Shown: one piece after another, positions 16,228 through 25,615 of the stretch
How the letters are laid out: the number at the start of each line of letters is the position of its first letter
Numbering within the stretch: position 1 is the first letter of the stretch
Assembly: GCF_003385455.1 (NCBI RefSeq)
Contig: NZ_QNUF01000004.1
Location: forward strand, 124,001 to 188,000
Source: Chryseobacterium rhizosphaerae
Lineage (GTDB): Bacteria > Bacteroidota > Bacteroidia > Flavobacteriales > Weeksellaceae
DNA: 64,000 nt
Reading direction: 5' to 3'
The notes under the pieces: generated by a model
Database searches by the model: none
What the model was told of the DNA's origin: nothing
What the model saw: the letters and a program-made list of their open reading frames with translations, nothing else
Made by a program: the position numbers and the translations under genes

Positions 16228-16978
16228 AAAAAATATAATCTTTCATACGGGAAACGGCAAGTTCTTTCTCGTTGATAAAAGTAAGGAGGGCATCTAATTT
16301 GTCCTCCATTTTTTTGCCCGAAAACAAGCTTCTGTAAAAGGGAATATCAAAACGGTATTTTTTAAAATCTGTAAACTGCCACGAGTTCAGATAAATCAGT
16401 ACAAACTCTTCATTCTGCAGGGTCTCTAAAACCATATTCTGATAATACTTCATGGGTAGAATCTGAAATACAAAATCATTGTATGGGAGCTGACTGTAGG
16501 GAGAGATGCTTTCCGGGATAATACTTAAGCCATCCTCTTCTGTAATTTCCGTATCTCTTTTGAGACGTTTGAAAGGGAAAAGTATATCTGCATTATCGAT
16601 ATTGGAGACATAATTAAACTCCAATAATTTCAAATTTTCCTGAGGTACTTTTACCTCCTTCTGACGAATTCCTCTGATCTGTTTTTCCAAAAGATCCTGA
16701 ATTTCTTTCTTGGCATTTTCAATTTCTGTAAGGTTGGAGTCTTTATTATAAAAAGCAATTTCATGCCCTTTGGATGAAATTGCTTTTATAAGATTCTGCA
16801 GTTTTCCGGAGAGAGAAACCTCTACAAAAAAACTGGCTTTAATATCATGAATATCTAAAATTCTAAGAATTGCTTTGGTGTTATCTTCTGTGATTTTCAG
16901 TCTTTCTTCATCGGTAATTTGAAACCCTTCTTTTGGGTCAGCATCAATATTTACCATGTTAAAAGTTAATAATATCAT
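16226..16978 (-). CDS. Degenerate polysaccharide deacetylase-like protein
   Basis: 250 residues with the outline of a NodB-type deacetylase of the exosortase-linked (DUF3473-like) kind: an opening LLTFNMVNIDA, KASFFVEVS, KGHEIAFYNKD and a late YLNSWQF. The key residues are changed. The usual TFDxD has Asn at the first Asp position, the His-x3-His zinc pair is reduced to a single His, and the usual YLHPWEF His is Asn. Zinc-dependent deacetylation is therefore unlikely; it may be a binding or structural derivative. It is flanked by AT-rich spacers and not in an obvious operon. Confidence 0.65.
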   Translation of the reverse strand: MILLTFNMVNIDADPKEGFQITDEERLKITEDNTKAILRILDIHDIKASFFVEVSLSGKLQNLIKAISSKGHEIAFYNKDSNLTEIENAKKEIQDLLEKQIRGIRQKEVKVPQENLKLLEFNYVSNIDNADILFPFKRLKRDTEITEEDGLSIIPESISPYSQLPYNDFVFQILPMKYYQNMVLETLQNEEFVLIYLNSWQFTDFKKYRFDIPFYRSLFSGKKMEDKLDALLTFINEKELAVSRMKDYIF

Positions 16979-17062
16979 TTAAATTAAATTTTATATAAAA
17001 GTTATAATATATTAAAAATCAGAAGTTAAAGCAATTTTTAATTAAAGTATTACTTTACATTA

Positions 17063-18028
17063 TTAATCCTTAGCTAATTTTACTTTCAGATTCTTGATCA
17101 TGTCTTTTGACATTTCAGAAATTCCGAAATCATACGTCAGCCCCCAGTCTTTTTTAGCCACTGAATCATCAATTGAAACCGGCCATGAATCTGCAATTGC
17201 CTGTCTGAAATCGGGTTGATAATCGATGGTAAAATCCGGAATTTCTTTTGCAATTTCCTCCGCCAATTCTTTTGGAGTAAATGACATTCCACCCAAGTTA
17301 TAAGAAGAACGAACCGTCAGACTTTCTTTTGGAGCTTCCATTAATTTTAGTGTGGCGTTGATCGCATCATCCATATACAACATCGGCATTCCGGTGTTCT
17401 CAGAAATGAAGCTTGTATACTTCCTCTCCTCTATTGCCTTATAGAAAATCTCAACAGCATAATCTGTTGTTCCTCCACCTGCAGGAGTCTTCCAGGAAAT
17501 TAATCCGGGATACCTGATGCTTCTTACATCCACCCCATATTTATCAAAATAATACTCACACCATTTCTCTCCCGCCATTTTAGAAATCCCATAAACTGTA
17601 GTTGGATTCAAAACAACATCCTGCGCTACATTCTCTTTTGGAATTCCTTTTCCAAACACAGCGATAGAACTTGGCCAGAAGATCTTTTTAAGAAGCCCCT
17701 CCTTTGCCATTTCACAAAAATGCAGCAGAGGTTCCAAATTCAGTTTCCATGCAAAAATAGGCTGCTTTTCTGAAGTTCCGGATAAAAGCGAAGCCAGGTG
17801 ATACACTGTAGTGATATCATAATCTTTCACTACCTGTCTCACCAATTGCGTATTGGTAACATCCATTCTTTCATAGTGTCCCGCAGCGGTAATTCCTTCT
17901 TGCCATCTGTCCAGTCCTGAAGCAACTACATTTTCTGCTCCGTGGATTTCAACAAGTCTATTCGTCAGTTCGGTGCCGATTTGTCCCAAAGCACCCGTAA
18001 TCAGTATTCTTTCCGTATAGGATTCCAT
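17063..18028 (-). CDS. L-threonine 3-dehydrogenase, SDR type
   Basis: NAD-dependent extended short-chain dehydrogenase of about 321 residues. It has the Rossmann motif GALGQIGTEL (residues 12-21), WPSSIAVFG and the catalytic YGISKMAGEKW (Tyr-x3-Lys). This family oxidises L-threonine to 2-amino-3-oxobutyrate in threonine catabolism; the sequence RYPGLISWKTPAGGGTTDYAVEIF is typical of it rather than of sugar epimerases. The ATG at 18028 is preferred over an upstream one at 18079, which would add an unlikely 17-residue extension. It is monocistronic. Confidence 0.9.
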   Translation of the reverse strand: MESYTERILITGALGQIGTELTNRLVEIHGAENVVASGLDRWQEGITAAGHYERMDVTNTQLVRQVVKDYDITTVYHLASLLSGTSEKQPIFAWKLNLEPLLHFCEMAKEGLLKKIFWPSSIAVFGKGIPKENVAQDVVLNPTTVYGISKMAGEKWCEYYFDKYGVDVRSIRYPGLISWKTPAGGGTTDYAVEIFYKAIEERKYTSFISENTGMPMLYMDDAINATLKLMEAPKESLTVRSSYNLGGMSFTPKELAEEIAKEIPDFTIDYQPDFRQAIADSWPVSIDDSVAKKDWGLTYDFGISEMSKDMIKNLKVKLAKD

Positions 18029-18081
18029 TTTTAGATTTTTTTTAGAATGGTACAAAAGTAAAAAAAACATGTTAACCATAA

Positions 18082-18108
18082 TAAAAAAGGTGTATTTAAA
18101 AATACACC
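18082..18108 (-). terminator. Hairpin with U-tract (minus strand)
   Basis: GGTGTATT and AATACACC form an 8-bp stem; on the minus strand it is followed by T6. It lies upstream of the threonine dehydrogenase gene and downstream of the degenerate coding stretch at 18258-18525, so it may be the terminator of the lost gene. Confidence 0.6.
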
Positions 18109-18257
18109 CATGGATTGTTATAGAAAATTATTTATATACTGAACTCAGGATAAGGCATTTCTATATTATAATTAAGAAAGGAAGCGGTTATTAAGAATAT
18201 AAAAAAAATGACTGAAACTTATTTCATTAGCTTTTAAACATTTACAGATCAGCAGCA

Positions 18258-18525
18258 TCAACCAGTAACTTCTAGCCCTTTTCCCTCTGCCTCTTCTAAA
18301 TAGACGCAACTGGTTTTAGAATATAGCGGTTCACCCGACCAACTTGAATCCAGAATATCCGAACCATGAATATCTCCCACTCTATTGGTTTTGGATACCG
18401 TTGCGGCTAATTCAGAATTCAAAGTAACCTTTTCGGAGATTTCCAACCTGTGAGAAATTACACCTTCTATACCTTTGACCTGGGTATCAACAGCAGGGAC
18501 AAAACCATCAGTTATGGATTTTTAA
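18258..18525 (-). pseudogene. Possible gene remnant, TonB-receptor-like
   Basis: A minus-strand frame with no stop from about 18525 to the TGA at 18258 gives an 89-residue stretch with normal protein character (FVPAVDTQVKGIEGVISHRL, EKVTLNSELAATVSKTN) but no good start codon. Just upstream, another frame reads LAFGLAYLVS, as if a frameshift separated them. The pattern recalls the barrel of TonB-dependent receptors, but the resemblance is weak. The remaining 18109-18257 and 18526-18649 show nothing recognisable apart from the ggt promoter region. Confidence 0.35.
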
Positions 18526-18625
18526 GAATAGATACCAAATAAGCTAAACCAAATGCCAGGTCAGGTGAAAAAATTAAAAATACATTTCATGAGACCAGCA
18601 TCGGCAATGATTTACAAAAAAACTA

Positions 18626-18633
18626 TATTTTTG
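18626..18633 (+). promoter_or_regulatory. Promoter -7 element of ggt
   Basis: TATTTTTG fits TAnnTTTG, 16 bp upstream of the ggt ATG. No clear -33 element is visible. Confidence 0.4.
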
Positions 18634-18649
18634 TTATAAAGAAAATCAT

Positions 18650-20338
18650 ATGAAGAAGTTTTTAATTGTTTCGGTCCTGTTAGCAAGTCCATTAAGCTGG
18701 GCCCAGTTTACAGATATCAGTATCGTAAAAGAAGTACAGGTAAAAAAGAAGGGTGTAGTAGTCTCTGCTCATCCTTTAGCCAGTGAAGCAGGGGCAAAAA
18801 TTCTAAAAATGGGAGGAAACGCCTATGATGCTATTACGGCGACACAGTATGCATTGGCAGTTGTATACCCTCAGGCAGGAAATATCGGTGGTGGTGGATT
18901 TTTGGTGGGCGTAAAAAATAATGGTGAAAAATTCACATTAGATTATAGGGAAACGGCTCCCAAAAAAGCTTCCCGGGATATGTATCTCGATAAAAAAGGT
19001 AAAGCAGATACTGATCTGTCTCAAAACGGAAGACTTGCAGTGGGTATTCCGGGGAGTGTAGCTGGTTTTTTCGCTACCTTAAAGTATTGTAAACTTCCTA
19101 TGGAAAAAATCATACAACCTGCCATTGATCTGGCAGAACAAGGTTTTACCATTACAGAAAAGGAAGCCGATATGCTGAATAACAATAAAGAGAAATTTCA
19201 AAAGCATAACAAGTCCTCTATTATTTTTGTAAAAGACACTCCCTGGAAAGCCGGTGATATTTTAGTGCAGAAAGAATTGGCAGAGACTTTAAAGCTTATC
19301 CAAAAATTAGGGGCAAAAGGTTTTTATGAAGGAAAAACAGCGGATCTTTTGGTGGCTGAAATGAAAAGAGGTAATGGAATCATTACTCTGGAAGATCTTA
19401 GAAGTTATAAAGTTGCAGAAAGAAAAGCTTTAGAATTTGAATATAAGGGAAATAATGTAGTATCCATGCCTTTACCCTCAAGTGGAGGTTTACTGCTGGC
19501 TCAGATGTTGAGAATGGCGAGTTTTGAAAATCTTGAAAAATACCAGCAGAATTCTACAAAAGCTGTTCAGATTATGACTGAGGCTGAAAGAAGGGCTTTT
19601 GCAGATAGGGCTGAGTATATGGGTGATCCTGATTTCATCCAGGATAAAACGGCTTATCTGATCTCTGATGCCTATTTAAAAGAAAGATGGAAAAGTTTCA
19701 GTTTTGATAAAGCCACACCTAGTGCTGAAGTGGGTAAAATTATAGAACAACCGAAAGAGTCTACCCAGACTACCCATATTTCTGTACTGGACAAAGACGG
19801 AAATGCAGCTTCTGTAACCACTACCCTTAACGGATATTACGGAAGCAAAGTACTGGTTTCAGGGGCAGGATTCTTCCTCAATAATGAAATGGACGATTTC
19901 TCCATCAAGCCAGGTGTACCCAATATGTTTGGAGCTGTAGGCGGAGAAGCCAATGCCATCCAGTCTAATAAAAGAATGCTTTCTTCTATGACACCTACTA
20001 TTTTGCTGAAGAACGGAAAACCTTATATGGTGGTGGGAACGCCTGGAGGAACAACCATTCCTACTTCCGTATATCAATCTATTGTCAACGTTGTTGATTT
20101 TAAATTAAACGCCAATATGTCCGTGAATTCACCCAAGTTTCATCACCAGTGGCTTCCGGAAGTTATAACAGTGGAAAATAACTTTCCTGAAAGCACTATT
20201 TCCGAGCTGAAAAGCAAGAATTATGTTATTGAAAAAATAAAACAAATCGGAAAAACAGAAATGATTGTTCTTGATGACAATGGTAGTATTCACGCTGTAG
20301 CAGATGGCCGTGGCGACGACTCTGTTGCTACTGAATAA
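18650..20338 (+). CDS. ggt: Gamma-glutamyltransferase
   Basis: Exported N-terminal-nucleophile hydrolase of 562 residues that cleaves gamma-glutamyl bonds of glutathione and transfers the glutamyl group. It has a signal peptide (cleavage after ...LSWAQ, residue 19), the substrate-binding LDYRETAP block (98-105) and the autoprocessing site Q|TTHISVLDKDG. Thr374 becomes the N-terminal nucleophile of the small subunit. The PSSGG (276-280) and late TPGGTTIP segments are also as expected. Length is normal. It is flanked by its own promoter element and a terminator. Confidence 0.95.
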   Translation: MKKFLIVSVLLASPLSWAQFTDISIVKEVQVKKKGVVVSAHPLASEAGAKILKMGGNAYDAITATQYALAVVYPQAGNIGGGGFLVGVKNNGEKFTLDYRETAPKKASRDMYLDKKGKADTDLSQNGRLAVGIPGSVAGFFATLKYCKLPMEKIIQPAIDLAEQGFTITEKEADMLNNNKEKFQKHNKSSIIFVKDTPWKAGDILVQKELAETLKLIQKLGAKGFYEGKTADLLVAEMKRGNGIITLEDLRSYKVAERKALEFEYKGNNVVSMPLPSSGGLLLAQMLRMASFENLEKYQQNSTKAVQIMTEAERRAFADRAEYMGDPDFIQDKTAYLISDAYLKERWKSFSFDKATPSAEVGKIIEQPKESTQTTHISVLDKDGNAASVTTTLNGYYGSKVLVSGAGFFLNNEMDDFSIKPGVPNMFGAVGGEANAIQSNKRMLSSMTPTILLKNGKPYMVVGTPGGTTIPTSVYQSIVNVVDFKLNANMSVNSPKFHHQWLPEVITVENNFPESTISELKSKNYVIEKIKQIGKTEMIVLDDNGSIHAVADGRGDDSVATE

Positions 20339-20360
20339 TTAAAAATAACTTTACTCACAT

Positions 20361-20399
20361 AAAAAATCCTGTTTTAATTATTTTAAAGCAGGATTTTTT
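20361..20399 (+). terminator. Rho-independent terminator of ggt
   Basis: AAAAAATCCTG and CAGGATTTTTT are the outer parts of a long stem continued by TTTAA/TTAAA around a short loop, followed by T-rich sequence, 22 bp after the ggt stop. Confidence 0.8.
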
Positions 20400-20512
20400 A
20401 TTGAAACTTTACAATACAATCCTTTATTTACCAGAGGTCGGCACATAAAGACAAATACTCCCCTCACTACGTGATATCCTGTATTTTTTTTAAAACTTTA
20501 ATGATATTCATC

Positions 20513-21841
20513 ATGTTTTTGGAAAAAATTCATAATTTCGCCCTTCTAAAACCACTTCTATTGAAAGCAAAACAATTTTATCAGCAGCTTTATTTTCAGG
20601 TTATTATAGCCATTATTGCAGGTATTCTTCTCGGAAGATATTATCCTGAGCTGGGAGAAAAAATGAAACCATTAGGCGATGGTTTTATTAAGCTGGTAAA
20701 AATGATTATTGCTCCGGTTATTTTCATTACCCTGACCCTGGGAATTGCGCATATGACCGATCTTAAAAAAGTAGGGAGAATTGCAATAAAGGCAATGATC
20801 TATTTTTTTACGTTCTCAACTTTAGCACTCATCATTGGGCTAATAGTGGGTAACCTTTTACAGCCCGGTCATGGTTTAAACATTGATCCGGCTACCCTTT
20901 CAGGAGATATTTCACAATATAAAGAAAGAGCTCATGATTCTACACTTACCAGTTTCATCATGAATATCATTCCGGATACTCTTTTCAGTCCTTTAGTGGG
21001 TGATAATATACTTCAGGTTCTCCTTGTGGCAATTTTAATGGGTGTTGCTTTGGTACTGACTAAAGAAAAAAGTAAGAAAGTAACTGATTTTCTTCAGGAT
21101 TTGTCTACTCCTGTTTTTAAGATTGTCCATATGCTTATGAAGCTTGCCCCTATCGGAGCCTTTGGTGCTATGGCTTTTACGATTGGAAAATATGGACTTC
21201 ATTCTGTGTTGAACCTTATTTTCCTGGTAGCCACATTCTATATCACATCTATTCTTTTTGTGGTCATTGTTTTGGGCGCTGTTGCATGGTACAATGGGTT
21301 TAGCATTTTCAAACTCTTGTATTATCTTAAAGAAGAGCTTCTTCTTGTATTAGGTACAAGCTCTTCCGAATCGGCTCTTCCGGGTCTTATGGAAAAACTT
21401 GAAAAAGCAGGCTGTTCAAAAGCTATTGTAGGTTTAGTAGTTCCCACCGGTTATTCTTTTAACCTGGACGGAACCAATATTTATATGACATTGGCTTCAC
21501 TTTTTATAGCTCAGGCATTGAACATCCATCTTCCTCTTGAAAAACAGCTCATGCTTCTGCTGATCGCCATGTTGAGTTCTAAAGGTGCTGCCGGAGTTAC
21601 AGGTGCCGGATTTGTTACACTGGCTGCTACATTGGCCGTAGTTCCTGAAGTTCCTTTAGCCGGAATGACATTAATTTTGGGAATAGACAAATTCATGAGT
21701 GAATGCAGAGCATTAACCAATGTTATAGGAAACTCTGTGGCTACAGTAGTTGTTGCTAACTGGGAAAAGCAGCTTGATAAAAAACAGCTACAATACTGCC
21801 TCGATCATCCACAGGAAATTGAGAAAAAACTTGAAGTCTGA
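20513..21841 (+). CDS. Dicarboxylate/amino acid:cation symporter
   Basis: Inner-membrane sodium- or proton-coupled symporter of the DAACS (GltP/DctA) family, about 442 residues. It carries the Ser-rich reentrant loop [18 protein letters not shown], the [14 protein letters not shown] helix (NLDGT motif) and the [16 protein letters not shown] loop. Substrates of the family are C4-dicarboxylates, glutamate or aspartate; which applies here is unclear. The frame opens at a GTG at 20471, but the ATG at 20513 gives the usual N-terminus before the first helix ([19 protein letters not shown]). Confidence 0.92.
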   Translation: MFLEKIHNFALLKPLLLKAKQFYQQLYFQVIIAIIAGILLGRYYPELGEKMKPLGDGFIKLVKMIIAPVIFITLTLGIAHMTDLKKVGRIAIKAMIYFFTFSTLALIIGLIVGNLLQPGHGLNIDPATLSGDISQYKERAHDSTLTSFIMNIIPDTLFSPLVGDNILQVLLVAILMGVALVLTKEKSKKVTDFLQDLSTPVFKIVHMLMKLAPIGAFGAMAFTIGKYGLHSVLNLIFLVATFYITSILFVVIVLGAVAWYNGFSIFKLLYYLKEELLLVLGTSSSESALPGLMEKLEKAGCSKAIVGLVVPTGYSFNLDGTNIYMTLASLFIAQALNIHLPLEKQLMLLLIAMLSSKGAAGVTGAGFVTLAATLAVVPEVPLAGMTLILGIDKFMSECRALTNVIGNSVATVVVANWEKQLDKKQLQYCLDHPQEIEKKLEV

Positions 21842-21849
21842 ACAGGTCT

Positions 21850-22701
21850 TTACACCAGGATATTAAGGCTTGCAGGCTGTACTTTAACATGGATGGGTGA
21901 TTCTATTTTATTAAACTCACCATCAAGATGCCAGTTTTTGGTATTCACCTCGAATGAAATTTCAGAAACCGGAAGATAGGTAACATATTCATCGTCCTTT
22001 AGTCTTTTGGTAAACATTCTGAAAGCAAACAATGCAGAATAGGTCAGAGGAAATTTCTTCACCAAAACCATATCAACCAAACCGTCGCTTTTACTTGCTT
22101 TTGGAGCAATATAGGCATTATTACCAAACTGACGGGTATTGGCAATATTCAGCATAAGATATCTGCCATTGTACTGCTGATACTCTTCGCCAAAAAATTT
22201 CACTTTGATTGGTTTATAATTGAAGAATGTTTTCAGGGAAACTTTAATATAATTTTTGAATCCACGGCTTGTTTTCTCAAACTCTTTAACCACTTTTCCA
22301 TCAAAACCTGTTCCTGAAACATTGATAGAAAGCCTGTCATTAACCGTAAATGTATCGATTTTTCTGGATTGCTTTGCTTTTATTTTCTCTAAAAGTCCAT
22401 CCAGATTTTTACTGAAGCGCGTTTCATTGGAGAATCCATTTCCGGAGCCTGCCGGAAAAATAGCCAGGATCTTATCTGTAGAAATAAGATTTTTAGCTAC
22501 GGTAGAAATAGTTCCATCCCCCCCAATTGCCACAAAAATATCGATATGATCAAAATGAGTTTTAATAAACTCATCTGTTCCCGGAATAGATTCAGAGACG
22601 TAATACAAAGGATTTCCAACCTTTGCTTTAAGTTCATTCAGAAACGGCTGATAATTTTTTTTGGCCGAAAAAGGGTTGATGATAAAAGCTACTTTTTCCA
22701 T
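21850..22701 (-). CDS. Diacylglycerol kinase-family lipid kinase
   Basis: Soluble or membrane-associated lipid kinase of about 283 residues (YegS/DagK/sphingosine kinase family). It has the N-terminal FIINPFSAKKN, the catalytic nucleotide-binding VAIGGDGTIS (about 58-67) and PAGSGNGFSNE. It phosphorylates a lipid hydroxyl using ATP; the lipid is unknown, though this group makes sphingolipids as well as diacylglycerols. I start it at the ATG at 22701, which gives MEKVAFIINPF as in relatives. It converges with the symporter gene. Confidence 0.9.
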   Translation of the reverse strand: MEKVAFIINPFSAKKNYQPFLNELKAKVGNPLYYVSESIPGTDEFIKTHFDHIDIFVAIGGDGTISTVAKNLISTDKILAIFPAGSGNGFSNETRFSKNLDGLLEKIKAKQSRKIDTFTVNDRLSINVSGTGFDGKVVKEFEKTSRGFKNYIKVSLKTFFNYKPIKVKFFGEEYQQYNGRYLMLNIANTRQFGNNAYIAPKASKSDGLVDMVLVKKFPLTYSALFAFRMFTKRLKDDEYVTYLPVSEISFEVNTKNWHLDGEFNKIESPIHVKVQPASLNILV

Positions 22702-22744
22702 TACCGCAAAAATAAACAATGCTTCCTGAACCGGAAGCATTTAT

Positions 22745-23572
22745 TTATTTAATTTTCATTCTTTCTTTAAATTCTGCATTCAATGTCACGCCTAATTCTT
22801 CCCAAGAGATAGGAATGGTGATATCTCCTGCTGCAAAAGCGGCAATTTCGTACGGGCTGTAATGAAAATAAAGGTTTTTCTGATCAAAATAGAAATTATT
22901 GTTCGCCGGAATTTTTTCCACCAGCAGCATTTCGGAATTTTTAACTTCTCCTTCAGCATCTGATGTTCCACTATTAATATTATTGATATTCTTCATCAGA
23001 ATAGCTTCAATTTTAGCCTTTGGCATTGAGGTGATGTCCTTTAGCTCAAGTTTTTTATTCTTCTTAAGATCAAAAACCCTTTCAGCAAATCCGTAATTAT
23101 CATGAGCCCCGCCCTCATAACCGCTTCCTACATACTGAATATGCATATATCCATTGGTATTGGATATGAGATTCATGTAAGAGCTGGTATACCAATCCTG
23201 AGCATAGGTGATATCTGAAAGCCAGTCTTTATTGTCATTTTTTACAGAAGAGAAATATCCTATTTTCTCATTTTCCAAATAAGTCTGAAGCCCGGTTTTG
23301 GAAAAATCTTTAATATCTTTATTCTGGAAATAAATACTGTCTAATAAGGTTTTATCTTTCAATTCCGGGAAGACCAGCAATTTTGAAGTATATTTTACCT
23401 TTAAAGAGTCTGTGATTTTTGTAGAATCACTCACTTTAACAGAATCTACTATCAGTTTTCCGGATTCTTTGTAGTCTGACTTTTCGGCAGCCGGTCCTGT
23501 TGATTCATTTTTCTTACAGGCCGTAAAAACAAAGAATGAAGATAGTGCCAAAACAGTAATCGTATTTTTCAT
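22745..23572 (-). CDS. DUF3298 (RsiV-like) lipoprotein
   Basis: Predicted lipoprotein of 275 residues with signal peptide MKNTITVLALSSFFVFTAC (lipid Cys19). The C-terminal half matches the DUF3298 pattern (SGYEGGAHDNYGFAERVFDLKKN and ISWEELG), a domain also found in the anti-sigma factor RsiV, where it binds lysozyme. The middle part resembles DUF4163. No partner sigma factor is nearby, so an anti-sigma role is not supported. It has its own AT-rich upstream region. Confidence 0.8.
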   Translation of the reverse strand: MKNTITVLALSSFFVFTACKKNESTGPAAEKSDYKESGKLIVDSVKVSDSTKITDSLKVKYTSKLLVFPELKDKTLLDSIYFQNKDIKDFSKTGLQTYLENEKIGYFSSVKNDNKDWLSDITYAQDWYTSSYMNLISNTNGYMHIQYVGSGYEGGAHDNYGFAERVFDLKKNKKLELKDITSMPKAKIEAILMKNINNINSGTSDAEGEVKNSEMLLVEKIPANNNFYFDQKNLYFHYSPYEIAAFAAGDITIPISWEELGVTLNAEFKERMKIK

Positions 23573-23593
23573 AATTAATTTTTTGATACTAAT

Positions 23594-23626
23594 ACAAAAA
23601 CCATTCAAAAGCTGAATGGTTTTAAA
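23594..23626 (-). terminator. Rho-independent terminator of the DUF3857 operon
   Basis: AAAACCATTC pairs with GAATGGTTTT across AAAAGCT; on the minus strand it is followed by a T run. It lies about 44 bp after the stop at 23670. Confidence 0.75.
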
Positions 23627-23669
23627 AAAATATTATCGATAGTGTTGATACACATTAAAAATCAAATAC

Positions 23670-25613
23670 TTATGATTTCTTCACTAAACTAATCACCTGA
23701 TTTTCATGTTTTGAGGCAACTCCCCAAATTTGCTTGAAAGCCGGGTAATATTCTTTTGGATAATCCGGACTGGCTACTTTAGTGGTAGCTGTTACCTCCA
23801 GCTTATTCCCTTTTTGTTCCACTACATAGCTGTATTCTATTTCTTTATCCTCTGTAACAATTTTCTTAGTTTGAGGAATCTCTTCAATAGTATATCCTTG
23901 AGGGATTTCCAGGATAACTTTTTTCACTTTTGTAGAACCCGATCCAAAATCTATAGGATGTTTCCGAGCTTCCGTCTGATCAAAATCGTTAGAATTCCTA
24001 TTCAAAAACAGCATGGGGTTGATAATTATTTTTTTACCTACCCGGTCTACCATATCTGTAGATTCGAATTTCATGGTACTCTCAAATTCCCCGTTCTCTA
24101 ATACTTTTGAATCAATTCCAGTAAAATCTACAGAAAAATTTTCTTTATACTGTTTTTTATATTTATCGGGATTCTCATCATAAGCATCCTTAACATACAT
24201 AGCAAAAGTCCCGGTATCTTTATCAGAATACGTCCCGGAAACACTTCCATCCTCGTTAATTTTAGCATCCACAGTAAGATAGGTATTACTTAATTTATTG
24301 TTGACCATCTGAATCTGTACAATTTTATCATTCGTCATCAGAATACCATACTGATTCCAATCTCTTAAAGGAAGCTGATCCACAGAAGACTGTTTTGAAG
24401 TTGCATCATAAATATGAAGCCCTCCTGCTGTTTCAATAGCAGCCAATACAAAGTTCATATTTGATATATTGGGTGATATTAAATTTACCCATCCGTTATC
24501 AACAGTAGAAATTACAAGTGGATCCGCTTTAATTCCAGCTTCACGAAGAAGCATTACCAGATAAAGATTAATTTCTGCAGCATTCCCGGTTTTAGTATCT
24601 AAAAGTTTTTTAATTCCATCTTCAGTATAAACTCCTTTCTCTTTATTCCAGGTAAAGTTTTTTTGAACATGTTTAAATATTGCATTCGCTTTATCAAGAT
24701 CACTGCTCTTCATTTCTGAAATCCCAGCCGGCATATTATCTTTGGCAAGCTTTGATTTTTTCAGCTCGCTTCCAAAATAACTATTTTCATAAAGTCTTTT
24801 TCTGATTTGCTCCCATGAAGAAGAGTAGAGTTTAAGCTCACGGAAATTCGTAGAGTTAAGTTCAGTACTCACTTTTGTACGGAAATTCCTGCTGTTTCTT
24901 ACAAATTTTTCATTTTTAAAGCCTTTTACATTTTCAAAACCAAATCTATAGGTTTTATATTGAGCTCCGTACAATGTTCGGGGCTCTACTTCTCTGTATT
25001 TTGGCGCTAGATCACCCGTATAGTTGATATTATAGTCTATAGTATAAGGTGTATCCAAAACGTATTCTGTATACAGTGAAGGAGTATCAGATTCAATTAG
25101 TATTTCAGGAATAGCAAACAAACCCGGAGATAGTATTTCATATTGATACTCTAAGATTGATCCATCTTTGACATTTGGAAAGGCAAATTTGTTTACTGTC
25201 ACAGATTTGCTTTCTTTACTTTTATATTTAGAGCTATTCTCCACTTTTACAGGAACCACCTTTCCATTCTCCAGATTATAGGTTAATGCCTTCATTTTAT
25301 ACAAGGACTCTTCCTGGTCTTTACCACCGCCATAGCTATAAATAGGAACCTCAAGATTTAACCATTCCTCAGCTTTGTCTTTGTTATAAATTTTTACCCT
25401 ATAAAAAAATTTCTTGTGTAGCAGACCTGTGCTTGTATCAATCATGAAGTGAACAGATCTGTATAAAATTTCAGCAGGTGCATTTTCGTCTAATAAAGAT
25501 TTTGTCTTTGATAAATCTGCATCATTAAATTTCGGAGCGTTTAAAAACTCATGTTTTTGAGCTAAAACCACAATATTAGCTGAACAAACAATCAGCAGTA
25601 TGATTTTCTTCAT
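23670..25613 (-). CDS. DUF3857 protein with inactive transglutaminase-like domain
   Basis: Predicted exported protein of 647 residues: signal peptide (to about residue 18), a beta-rich DUF3857 domain, then a transglutaminase-like core around residues 330-420 and a DUF2569/3858-like beta C-terminus. Where active relatives have a Cys (the neighbour has YGDCKGL) it has TGNAAEI, and where they have His (GNHAILM in the neighbour) it has MNFVLAA; only the Asp in HIYDATS is kept. It therefore probably has no thiol catalysis. It starts 2 bp after its paralogue and is surely cotranscribed with it. Confidence 0.8.
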   Translation of the reverse strand: MKKIILLIVCSANIVVLAQKHEFLNAPKFNDADLSKTKSLLDENAPAEILYRSVHFMIDTSTGLLHKKFFYRVKIYNKDKAEEWLNLEVPIYSYGGGKDQEESLYKMKALTYNLENGKVVPVKVENSSKYKSKESKSVTVNKFAFPNVKDGSILEYQYEILSPGLFAIPEILIESDTPSLYTEYVLDTPYTIDYNINYTGDLAPKYREVEPRTLYGAQYKTYRFGFENVKGFKNEKFVRNSRNFRTKVSTELNSTNFRELKLYSSSWEQIRKRLYENSYFGSELKKSKLAKDNMPAGISEMKSSDLDKANAIFKHVQKNFTWNKEKGVYTEDGIKKLLDTKTGNAAEINLYLVMLLREAGIKADPLVISTVDNGWVNLISPNISNMNFVLAAIETAGGLHIYDATSKQSSVDQLPLRDWNQYGILMTNDKIVQIQMVNNKLSNTYLTVDAKINEDGSVSGTYSDKDTGTFAMYVKDAYDENPDKYKKQYKENFSVDFTGIDSKVLENGEFESTMKFESTDMVDRVGKKIIINPMLFLNRNSNDFDQTEARKHPIDFGSGSTKVKKVILEIPQGYTIEEIPQTKKIVTEDKEIEYSYVVEQKGNKLEVTATTKVASPDYPKEYYPAFKQIWGVASKHENQVISLVKKS

Positions 25614-25615
25614 CT

